From: Actinomycetota bacterium
GTDB lineage: Bacteria > Actinomycetota > Acidimicrobiia > Acidimicrobiales > Ilumatobacteraceae
Reading direction: 5' to 3'
Assembly: GCA_005793785.1 (NCBI GenBank)
Contig: SXPW01000056.1
Coordinates: 1 to 13,015, forward strand
Length of the DNA stretch: 13,015 bases
Below, one piece after another: positions 6,757 to 13,015 of the stretch. Below the pieces are notes generated by a model. That model did not search any database. It was given only the letters and a program-made list of their open reading frames with translations, and had not been told where the DNA came from. Each line of letters starts with the position of its first letter. Position 1 is the stretch's first letter. A program made the translations under genes and the position numbers.

Positions 6757-8433
6757 TTACTTCATGAATCCGATCGTGGCGTAGTCGCCAGACGAGAAGC
6801 CGAATGCTCCGAAGTTCGCCAGGTTCTTGTCAACCTGCCATACGTCGGGGCGCTGGTAGTTGATCATCGAGTGACCGACTTCCCAGAGCTTCTTGTCGAT
6901 CTGCGTCGCAAGTGCGCAACGCTTCGCTGGATCGAGTTCGCTGTTCGCACGCTCGTACAGCTTGTCGATTTCCGCGGTTCCGATCTTTCCGTAGTTCTGT
7001 CCGCCGTCGGTGGCCATGATGGACTTCGACGAGGAGATTGGCAGGGCGGTGCCCAACCAGGTGAACACGGTCATCTCGAAATTGCCCGGGATGATGTACT
7101 TGCTGAAGAAGTCAGCAGATGGCACCACGGAAATTTCGATCTGAACTCCCAGCGGTGCAAGCATGGCCTGCATCAACTGGGCTTCCTGTGCGCTCGTTGG
7201 AACGCCGGCAGGAATCGTGATCTTCGGCTTCAATTCGACACCGGCCTTGGTGCGCTTGGTACCCGACTTCACCCATCCGGCTGCGTCGAGCAAGGCATCC
7301 GCCTTCTGCAAGTTGTACTTGCCGTAGATACCGGAGTTGTCCTGGTAACAGCTCAAGCCCTTCACGAAGATGTGGTTGCCCATCGACGTTGCCTTCGGGT
7401 CGATTGGTCCGATGAGCGCCTTCGTGATGATGTTGCGATCAACGCCCATCATGATTGCCTGGCGCACGCGAGTGTCCGTCATGAATCCGGTGTTCCCGAA
7501 CGTCATGTGGCGGTAGTTCGGTGCAACGCTGACACGCACGTCGACACCCGAGAGTGTCAATCCGCGCTTGTACTGGTTGGCATCCGGACCGGTGTTGGCG
7601 GCATCGACCTCACCGTTGGCGAGTGCGTCGAGTTGGGCGGCCGCTGTGACGACCTTCCACAACATCTTGTCGAGCACCGGCTTCGTGCCCCACCACGACG
7701 AACTTGGAACGATCCAAGCCGTCCCAGCGGTCTTGTCGGTGCCACCCCACTTGAACGGTCCAGCCGTCAGATTCGGTGCGTCCTTCCATGCGGTGTTGAA
7801 CTTCTCCGGTGTTGCGGTGATCGATGCCGGAAGGAGTCCGCCGAAGAGTCCCTGCCAGTCGGCATAGACGTTCTTGAACTTGACGACGATTTGATTCGCC
7901 GAAGCACCCTTCGTGATGCCGGAGATGTCCTCGTAGCCGGTGGTGGAAACGACTTCGAACGCTTCGTTCGAGCCGTTCAACGCCTTCCAGTAGCCAACGA
8001 AGTCGGCCAGGCTGATTGCCTTGCCGTCACTCCATTTCGCCTTTGGGTTGAGGGTGTAAACGATGGTCTGTGGCTTCTTGCTCGTCAGTTTGATGTCCGA
8101 GAAGTAGTTCTTGTCGACCTGAAAAGCGCCCTTGTCGTCCGTGTAGAACGTGCTCGGGAGCAAACCATTCATGAGGTACGAGCAACCTGCAAAGTTGCCG
8201 TCGACATGGTTGGTGTTGTAGTTGTCGCACAATTGGGTGGTTGCCCAAATGAACGTGCCACCTGGCTTCAGCTTTGAAACAGGCTGCGGATTGATGTCTG
8301 GTGCACCCGCTGAGTCGTTGCCAGTTGCAGCGCTCGCATCACTTGGCGTGAACGCCAGGGATGTGAGCAATGCGGCAGCAACGAAACGCACGAGTCGGTT
8401 CGACACCTTCCTGCCTTGCATTCGGTTCATCAT
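6757..8433 (-). CDS. Secreted substrate-binding protein of a peptide-type ABC importer (SBP family 5)
   Basis: This 558-residue protein is an extracytoplasmic solute-binding protein of family 5 (DppA/OppA/nickel type). It captures the substrate and delivers it to the permease encoded on the other strand. Residues 1-35 form a signal peptide: basic N-region (RKVSNRLVR), hydrophobic core (FVAAALLTSLAF) and an ASA cleavage site before A36. No lipobox cysteine is present. Typical family segments follow: TIVYTLNPKAKWSDGKAIS early, GYEDISGITKGA, then TFGNTGFMTDTRVRQAIMMG in the middle and KADALLDAAGW later. Four cysteines in the mature part could form disulfides. The resemblance is to actinobacterial dipeptide-binding proteins, but the substrate is not determinable. 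I chose the ATG at 8433, which follows GAAGGGG by seven bases; the open frame extends upstream to 8541 without support. It diverges from the permease genes, and a hairpin terminator follows its stop. Confidence 0.93.
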   Translation of the reverse strand: MMNRMQGRKVSNRLVRFVAAALLTSLAFTPSDASAATGNDSAGAPDINPQPVSKLKPGGTFIWATTQLCDNYNTNHVDGNFAGCSYLMNGLLPSTFYTDDKGAFQVDKNYFSDIKLTSKKPQTIVYTLNPKAKWSDGKAISLADFVGYWKALNGSNEAFEVVSTTGYEDISGITKGASANQIVVKFKNVYADWQGLFGGLLPASITATPEKFNTAWKDAPNLTAGPFKWGGTDKTAGTAWIVPSSSWWGTKPVLDKMLWKVVTAAAQLDALANGEVDAANTGPDANQYKRGLTLSGVDVRVSVAPNYRHMTFGNTGFMTDTRVRQAIMMGVDRNIITKALIGPIDPKATSMGNHIFVKGLSCYQDNSGIYGKYNLQKADALLDAAGWVKSGTKRTKAGVELKPKITIPAGVPTSAQEAQLMQAMLAPLGVQIEISVVPSADFFSKYIIPGNFEMTVFTWLGTALPISSSKSIMATDGGQNYGKIGTAEIDKLYERANSELDPAKRCALATQIDKKLWEVGHSMINYQRPDVWQVDKNLANFGAFGFSSGDYATIGFMK

Positions 8434-8440
8434 TCTGTTT

Positions 8441-8447
8441 CCCCTTC
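8441..8447 (-). promoter_or_regulatory. Ribosome binding site of the binding-protein gene
   Basis: On the minus strand GAAGGGG lies seven bases before the ATG at 8433 and decides the start. A small inverted repeat, GGACC-GCGA-GGTCC (8448-8461), directly abuts it and could form a hairpin next to the site in the leader RNA. Confidence 0.7.
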
Positions 8448-8513
8448 GGACCGCGAGGTCCCTGATCATGGGTGAAGTCCGCACCCTCGGAACGCCGAAA
8501 CGACGTGACGCCG

Positions 8514-8541
8514 AGCCTAACGAACACTGAACGGCTTGCAA
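8514..8541 (-). promoter_or_regulatory. Probable promoter of the binding-protein gene
   Basis: On the minus strand, TTGCAA (8541-8536) and TAGGCT (8519-8514) are separated by 16 bases and match an actinobacterial sigma-A-type promoter reasonably well. Transcription would start near 8506 and give a leader of about 73 bases before the ATG at 8433. Confidence 0.5.
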
Positions 8542-8566
8542 ATTGCCGGTGAACCCACCTTAGGAT
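8536..8566 (+). promoter_or_regulatory. Possible promoter of the permease-ATPase operon
   Basis: On the plus strand the palindromic TTGCAA (8536-8541) could serve as a -35 for TAGGAT at 8561-8566, though the 19-base spacing is long. A start near 8573-8575 would place transcription at the GTG start itself (leaderless). Alternatively AGGA at 8562-8565, nine bases before that GTG, is the ribosome binding site and the promoter lies elsewhere. The two readings exclude each other. Confidence 0.3.
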
Positions 8567-8574
8567 TGGCGGAA

Positions 8575-9558
8575 GTGCTCAATTACCTCGTCAAGCGCGT
8601 CCTGAACTTCCTGATAATGGTGGTCCTGGCGTCAACCCTGGGGTATGTGCTCTCCTCGCTGGCGTTTGACCCCCGAGCCAATTATCAGGGCGCAAATCCA
8701 CCGATTCCCGAATCCACCATCAATGCCAAACTCGACAACTTGGGCGTCAATCCTGCACGCCCACTCGTTGGGCGGTACCTCGACTGGGCCGGAAACGTCC
8801 TGACGGGAGACTTCGGGGTGACGGTCGGGGAGCAGAGAGTCAATGAGGAGCTCTCGCGTCGAATCTGGGTGAGTCTTCGCTTGCTCGTACTTGGTTCGGT
8901 CATCGGGTCACTCGTCGGCGTCGTACTCGGCGTGGTGTCGGCCGTCCGACAATACGGAGCAACGGATCGTGCCGCCAGCGTCCTTTCGTTCTCCCTCCTG
9001 TCGACGCCGGTGTTCCTGCTGGCGATTCTGCTGAAGTTCGGGGCAATCGACCTGAACAACCGTCTCGGAACGACGTTCTTCTTCACCATCGGTGAATATT
9101 CCGCAGATTTCACGGGCAATGGTTGGGATTTGCTGGTCAATCGTCTGCAGCATCTGATTCTTCCCACACTCTCCATCGCTCTCGGTGGTATTGCTTTTTA
9201 CTCCAGATATCAGCGCAACGCGATGCTCGACGTCCTGGGCAGCGACTTTTTGAGAACCGCGCGTGCCAAGGGACTCTCAAGCCGCCAGTCACTTTTCCGC
9301 CACGGTCTGCGTGTTGCAATCCTGCCGATGGCAACGTTCTTTGCGTATTCGTTCGGTCTCTTGGTGACTGGCGCCCCGTTCACGGAATCGATTTTCGGCT
9401 GGAACGGCATGGGAAGTTGGTTCATCGTTGCGGTGCAGTCGAACGACATCAATTCGGTGTCGGCAGTAATCGTGTTCTCATCTGTGTTGGTTCTGCTCTC
9501 GGGTTTGCTCGCTGACATCGCCGTTGCAGCTCTCGATCCGCGCGTGAGGCTTCGATAG
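8575..9558 (+). CDS. DppB/OppB-type ABC permease subunit
   Basis: This is the first inner-membrane permease subunit of the peptide-type importer, about 327 residues. It has an N-terminal helix (NFLIMVVLASTLGYVLSSLAF), a long extracytoplasmic loop containing NLGVNPARPLVGRYLDWAGN, and a five-helix BPD_transp_1 domain. The EAA loop that docks on the ATPase reads DFLRTARAKGLSSRQSLFRH, followed by GLRVAILP and the conserved TESIFGWNGMGSWFI segment. The start is uncertain. I prefer the GTG at 8575, which puts LNYLVKRVLNFL at the N-terminus as in relatives and has AGGA nine bases before it; in-frame TTG codons at 8536 and 8566 are alternatives that would add 13 or 3 residues. The next permease gene begins two bases after its stop, so the genes are co-transcribed. 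The gene diverges from the binding-protein gene across 141 bases. Confidence 0.93.
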   Translation: MLNYLVKRVLNFLIMVVLASTLGYVLSSLAFDPRANYQGANPPIPESTINAKLDNLGVNPARPLVGRYLDWAGNVLTGDFGVTVGEQRVNEELSRRIWVSLRLLVLGSVIGSLVGVVLGVVSAVRQYGATDRAASVLSFSLLSTPVFLLAILLKFGAIDLNNRLGTTFFFTIGEYSADFTGNGWDLLVNRLQHLILPTLSIALGGIAFYSRYQRNAMLDVLGSDFLRTARAKGLSSRQSLFRHGLRVAILPMATFFAYSFGLLVTGAPFTESIFGWNGMGSWFIVAVQSNDINSVSAVIVFSSVLVLLSGLLADIAVAALDPRVRLR

Positions 9559-9560
9559 AA

Positions 9561-10472
9561 ATGACCGTCACGGAATTGTCGGTTGAATCGTCACCGTCCA
9601 ATCGTTTGACTCGCGGATCGCTCATTCGATTGCGGTTCATGCGTAATCGACTGGCTGTTGCGGGAGTGGTCATATTGGTGTTGATGTTCGTTGCTGCGTT
9701 CATCGGCCCGTTCTTCTCTCCGTATCGTTGGGACGAGCTCGACTTCGAAGCGCTGCTCCAAGCGCCATCGAGCAAGCATTGGTTCGGTACCTCGCAAATT
9801 GGTGGCGATGTTTTCGCGCTCACGGTGCGCGGATTGCAGAAGTCGTTGATCATCGGTCTTCTCGTTGCCGTCTTCTCCACCGGTCTTGCGGCGGTGGCAG
9901 GTGGCTTCGCCGGTTTCCTCGGTGGCAAGGTCGATCGAAGCGTGATGTGGATGATTGACGCGTTGCTCGTACTGCCGTCGTTCCTCATCATCGCGGTGAT
10001 GTCGCCGCTGTATCGAGGAAGAACGTGGCTCATATTCGTCGTGCTGCTCGCCGCCTTTGGCTGGATGGTCACGGCCAGAATCGTGCGTAGCGCAACGATG
10101 AGCCTGCGTGAGCGGGACTTCGTTCGTGCCGCTCAGTACATGGGTGTGCCCGCGCGCAAGATCGTGTTTCGACATCTGCTTCCGAACGTTGCATCGATTC
10201 TGATCATCGATGCGACTCTCAACGTTGGTGCCACGATTCTGAGTGAGACGGGGTTGTCGTATCTGGGTTTCGGAGTCCAACCACCGGATGTATCCCTCGG
10301 CAGCCTTATTGCAGAGGGAACGGCGTCGGCATTGACCTATCCCTGGTTGTTCATGTTCGCCGGCTCGGCATTGATCCTCACCGTGCTGGCCGTGAGTTTC
10401 ATCGGCGACGGACTTCGTGATGCGTTCGACCCGGGTTCGAACAAGAGCAAGAAGAAGGTTGGTAAGTCGTGA
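9561..10472 (+). CDS. DppC/OppC-type ABC permease subunit
   Basis: This is the second permease subunit, 303 residues. It starts with a hydrophilic cytoplasmic segment, then the OppC_N-type helix after RLRFMRNRLAVAGVVILVL and the loop APSSKHWFGTSQIGGDVFAL, which is the typical 'H.lGTD..GrDvfsr' region of this subunit. The remaining helices form the BPD_transp_1 domain. The EAA loop is DFVRAAQYMGVPARKIVFRH, followed by LLPNVASILI and the conserved ETGLSYLGFGVQPPDVSLG. The C-terminal tail is lysine-rich (SNKSKKKVGKS). It begins two bases after the first permease gene, with GAGG at 9546-9549 upstream, and its TGA overlaps the GTG of the ATPase gene. It should pair with the first permease to form the channel. 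Confidence 0.95.
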   Translation: MTVTELSVESSPSNRLTRGSLIRLRFMRNRLAVAGVVILVLMFVAAFIGPFFSPYRWDELDFEALLQAPSSKHWFGTSQIGGDVFALTVRGLQKSLIIGLLVAVFSTGLAAVAGGFAGFLGGKVDRSVMWMIDALLVLPSFLIIAVMSPLYRGRTWLIFVVLLAAFGWMVTARIVRSATMSLRERDFVRAAQYMGVPARKIVFRHLLPNVASILIIDATLNVGATILSETGLSYLGFGVQPPDVSLGSLIAEGTASALTYPWLFMFAGSALILTVLAVSFIGDGLRDAFDPGSNKSKKKVGKS

Positions 10473-12511
10473 CGCTTTCTGTTGCCTCGAATCTGATCGA
10501 GATTCGCAACCTGACCGTGACCTTCCCCAGCGAAGCGGGAATCGTCCGCGCCGTGCGGGACGTGTCCCTCGACATTCGTGCCGGCGAGGTCCTAGGCATC
10601 GTGGGGGAGTCCGGCTCCGGAAAATCGGTGATGTCGCTCTCGATGATCGGACTGCTCGCCGAAAGTGCGACGGTGACCGGATCGATTTCCTACGACGGCG
10701 TGAACCTTCTGTCGCTGGGCGACAATGCGATGTCCAAGTACCGGGGCAAGGACATTGCGATGGTCTTTCAGGACCCGCTCTCCGCCCTCAACCCGGTGCA
10801 CACGATCGGTCGACAAATCTCCGAGGCTCTCCACATTCACAACGACATCTCCAAGGAAGCCGCGCTTGCGCGGGCGATCGAATTGTTGGAAATCGTCGGA
10901 ATCCCGCGACCCGCGGAACGCGCACAGTCGTATCCACACGAATTCTCGGGTGGAATGCGCCAGAGGGTGATGATCGCGCTAGCGATCGCAAATCAACCGA
11001 AGGTCATTCTCGCCGACGAACCGACGACTGCACTCGATGTGACGGTGCAGGCCCAGATTCTCGACGTGCTCAAGACTGCTCGCGACATGACCGGTGCGGC
11101 GGTGGTGTTGGTGACCCACGACCTTGGAGTGGTCGCAGGTCTCGCCGATCGCGTGGCAATCATGTACGCAGGCAAGGTCGTGGAAATCGGCAACGTGGAC
11201 GAGGTGTATGCATCGCCGGCGATGCCGTACACGATCGGTCTCCTGCGATCGATTCCCCGAGTCGACGCGGTTGGATCGAGTCGACTCACCTCCATCGAAG
11301 GCACCCCACCTTCACCGGTTGCGCTCCCTCCTGGTTGCGCGTTTGCGCCCCGATGTCCGGCCGCTGCTCCACAATGTGACGCAGAGATTCCGGTGTTGGC
11401 GGCGGTGTCGCCGACCCGTCTCACCGCCTGCGTTCGCCAGCAGGAAATCCAAGGCTTGCAAACGAGCGGAAGACTCTTCAGGGACGGACCTTCTCACGTG
11501 GCTGCGCCGGTCAGCGGAAATGCGGTGGCGCTCGAGATTCGTAACTTGAAGAAGACGTTCCCGTTGATGAAAGGTTCGGTACTTCGTCGCCGAGTTGGAT
11601 CGGTATTTGCCGTCGACGGTGTGGACCTGACCCTGCGTGAAGGACGAAGCCTGGCGTTGGTGGGCGAATCTGGCTGTGGCAAGACCACGACCTTGCTCGA
11701 GATCTTGAACATGGTCGCGCCAGAGACCGGCACCATCACCGTGCTTGGTCGAAACGTCTCCGAACTGTCCAAGAAGCAACGCCTGGAAATGCGCAAGGAC
11801 TTGCAGATCGTGTTTCAGGATCCGTTCGCATCACTCGATCCTCGTTTACCGATTGGTGATGCCATCGCAGAGCCGCTCGACAACTTCGGAATGCCGAAGT
11901 CCGAGCAAGATCAACGGGTCATGGAACTCCTCGAACTCGTGGGTCTCCAGCGAGACCACGCGAGCAGGTACCCGGCCGAGTTCTCGGGTGGTCAACGCCA
12001 GCGAATCGCCATCGCGCGGGCCCTTGCACTGAATCCGAAGGTGCTCGCACTTGACGAGCCTGTGTCGGCGCTCGATGTGAGCGTTCGCGCAGGCGTGTTG
12101 AATCTTCTCGCTGAACTACAGGAGAAGTTGAACCTCTCGTATCTCTTCGTGTCGCACGACCTCGCCGTCGTGCAACACGTTGCCGACGACATTGCGGTCA
12201 TGTATCTCGGTGGAATCGTGGAGTCCGGTCCGGTCGAGGAGGTGTTTGCGCGACCGCAACACCCGTACACACAGGCGTTGTTGTCCGCGGTGCCGATTCC
12301 GGATCCCGTCGTGGAACGAGTTCGCAAGCGCGTCATCCTGCAGGGTGAGTTGCCCAGCCCGGCGAATCCACCCTCTGGTTGTCGTTTCCACACGCGCTGC
12401 CAGATTCGTGCGTCGCTGCCAGCGGAGGTCGCTGCGAGATGCGTCAGTGATCGTCCTGAACTTGACTCGCGACACGCGAGCCGAGTGGCCTGTCACGCAC
12501 CACTCAACTGA
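10469..12511 (+). CDS. Fused two-domain ABC ATPase (DppD-DppF type)
   Basis: A single 680-residue protein contains both ATPase domains of a dipeptide/oligopeptide importer, which E. coli makes as two proteins. Domain 1 has Walker A GESGSGKS at 46-53, the signature FSGGMRQR near 158-165 and Walker B VILADEP with D183-E184. Domain 2 has Walker A GESGCGKT at 399-406, the signature FSGGQRQR from F505 and Walker B VLALDEP with D529-E530. Both sites look complete. Each domain ends with an oligopeptide-transporter C-terminal region with four cysteines: C290, C296, C303, C321 and C638, C644, C658, C675. From memory, similar cysteines bind a [4Fe-4S] cluster in a mycobacterial dipeptide ATPase; that is not shown here. 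The second set has wider spacing between its second and third cysteines. The GTG start overlaps the permease stop (GTGA), with AAGG ten bases before it. The fusion form is common in actinobacteria. Confidence 0.96.
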   Translation: MTLSVASNLIEIRNLTVTFPSEAGIVRAVRDVSLDIRAGEVLGIVGESGSGKSVMSLSMIGLLAESATVTGSISYDGVNLLSLGDNAMSKYRGKDIAMVFQDPLSALNPVHTIGRQISEALHIHNDISKEAALARAIELLEIVGIPRPAERAQSYPHEFSGGMRQRVMIALAIANQPKVILADEPTTALDVTVQAQILDVLKTARDMTGAAVVLVTHDLGVVAGLADRVAIMYAGKVVEIGNVDEVYASPAMPYTIGLLRSIPRVDAVGSSRLTSIEGTPPSPVALPPGCAFAPRCPAAAPQCDAEIPVLAAVSPTRLTACVRQQEIQGLQTSGRLFRDGPSHVAAPVSGNAVALEIRNLKKTFPLMKGSVLRRRVGSVFAVDGVDLTLREGRSLALVGESGCGKTTTLLEILNMVAPETGTITVLGRNVSELSKKQRLEMRKDLQIVFQDPFASLDPRLPIGDAIAEPLDNFGMPKSEQDQRVMELLELVGLQRDHASRYPAEFSGGQRQRIAIARALALNPKVLALDEPVSALDVSVRAGVLNLLAELQEKLNLSYLFVSHDLAVVQHVADDIAVMYLGGIVESGPVEEVFARPQHPYTQALLSAVPIPDPVVERVRKRVILQGELPSPANPPSGCRFHTRCQIRASLPAEVAARCVSDRPELDSRHASRVACHAPLN

Positions 12512-12526
12512 CCTACGCTCGCCAGC

Positions 12527-12805
12527 GTGAATGCGACCACTCCTGAAACGTCGGTCGGCGAAGTTCCGGAAGGGTGGTCGGTGGTCGACGGAGGTCTGCA
12601 CCGTCACATGGAATTCGCCCACTTTGGCGCAGCCTTCGCCTTCATGACACGAGTTGCGGCGATTGCCGAGGAGGAAGATCATCACCCGGACTGGTCGAAC
12701 AGTTGGAATGTCGTGAACATCGTGCTGCGTTCACATGACGCAGGGGGAGTCGTCACGGGACGCGATCTCCGACTCGCTCGGCGAATCAACGAAGTGCTCT
12801 CATAG
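12527..12805 (+). CDS. Pterin-4a-carbinolamine dehydratase (PCD/DCoH family)
   Basis: This 92-residue protein belongs to the PCD family, which dehydrates 4a-hydroxytetrahydrobiopterin so that the pterin cofactor of aromatic amino acid hydroxylases can be recycled. The active-site pattern is intact: E-E-E-D-H52-H53-P-D-W, then H70-D71-A-G-G with VTGRDLRLARRINEVL after it. The length is typical (about 90-110). No aromatic amino acid hydroxylase is encoded in the window, so its partner is unknown; many bacteria keep this gene alone, and some family members have other roles such as in molybdopterin metabolism. It starts at a GTG, 15 bases after the ABC ATPase stop, without a clear ribosome binding site. 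A TACGCT at 12514-12519 could be a -10 of a leaderless promoter, or the gene may be read from the ABC operon. Confidence 0.92.
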   Translation: MNATTPETSVGEVPEGWSVVDGGLHRHMEFAHFGAAFAFMTRVAAIAEEEDHHPDWSNSWNVVNIVLRSHDAGGVVTGRDLRLARRINEVLS

Positions 12806-12826
12806 AGAACGAAGAAATACCCTCCC

Positions 12827-13015
12827 ATGACCTCATCAGCATCATCTCGCGGCGTATTTGCCAGTTTGGAAAAGTTCCCGGGGCGTTGGATTCTCGTTGC
12901 GTCATTCATCCTGCTGATGTTCTCCTCCGGGGTGGGGTTCTACGGACTCGCCGTCTACCTGCAAGCGTTCAGTCGCGAACTTGGTTGGTCGGTGTCGTCG
13001 ATTTCCTTGGCAACG
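12827..13015 (+). CDS. MFS transporter (partial, N-terminus only)
   Basis: An open frame of 63 codons starts at the ATG at 12827 and runs off the right edge. After a short hydrophilic start (MTSSASSRGVFASLEKFPGR) comes a first membrane helix (WILVASFILLMFSSGVGFYG) and then LAVYLQAFSRELGWSVSSIS. The pattern of a first helix followed by 'vyl..f..elGWs...is.a' is typical of oxalate/formate-antiporter-like and monocarboxylate-type major facilitators. The substrate is unknown. It begins 21 bases after the dehydratase stop with only a weak GAAGAAA upstream, so co-transcription is likely. The identity of the complete protein cannot be confirmed from this piece. Confidence 0.7.
   Translation, partial: MTSSASSRGVFASLEKFPGRWILVASFILLMFSSGVGFYGLAVYLQAFSRELGWSVSSISLAT

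Noticed and set aside
6742..8277. 511-codon plus-strand frame opposite the binding-protein gene
   Set aside because: It begins inside or beside the terminator and is antisense to a clear family-5 binding protein; no domain seen.
8434..8541. Longer start of the binding protein
   Set aside because: The extension would precede a good signal peptide and skip the well-placed GAAGGGG ribosome binding site; it also overlaps the likely promoter.
10469..12511. The two-domain ATPase as two genes with a missed stop
   Set aside because: The frame is continuous with a normal linker, and fused DppD-DppF ATPases are well known in actinobacteria, so no frameshift or readthrough is needed.

Overview
The window looks like a chromosomal, housekeeping-type region from a moderately high-GC actinobacterium. 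My best guess is Acidimicrobiia or a relative, inferred only from base composition, frequent GTG starts, actinobacterial-type promoters and the gene order sufB-sufD-Rieske-sufC. No mobile element, CRISPR array, tRNA or rRNA is visible. Genes are tightly packed; the longest non-coding stretch is about 140 bases.

Layout. (1) 1-1355, minus strand: ychF, a translation-associated ATPase, followed by an ATGA-overlapping DUF192 gene that runs off the left edge. (2) 1460-5430, plus strand: an iron-sulfur cluster assembly (SUF) operon in the order sufB, a small four-cysteine protein of unknown function, sufD, a Rieske ferredoxin and sufC. Overlapping stop/start codons couple the last three. The cysteine desulfurase (SufS) and sulfur carrier (SufU/SufE) genes that often follow sufC are absent; instead a convergent MFS exporter gene (5427-6638, minus) shares its stop codon bases with sufC. 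(3) 6710-12511: a peptide/nickel-type ABC importer, split between strands. The secreted binding protein (6757-8433, minus, ending at a strong hairpin) diverges from two permeases and a fused double ATPase (8575-12511, plus). (4) 12527-13015, plus: a pterin-4a-carbinolamine dehydratase and the start of a second MFS transporter cut by the right edge.

How they work together. SufB, SufD and SufC form the scaffold that builds Fe-S clusters. The Rieske protein is itself a [2Fe-2S] carrier, and the small Cys protein may be a client, a metal-binding accessory or an unrelated passenger. The ABC genes encode a complete importer: binding protein, two membrane subunits and one two-domain ATPase whose C-terminal cysteine motifs resemble those proposed to bind Fe-S clusters in related dipeptide importers. 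The MFS proteins and the dehydratase have no evident link to their neighbours.

Most of the window is well-known families. The observations most worth following are the uncharacterised four-cysteine protein inside the suf operon, the operon's missing sulfur-donor genes, and the divergent, lipobox-lacking binding protein of the ABC system. I see no clear evidence of a wholly new multi-gene system.
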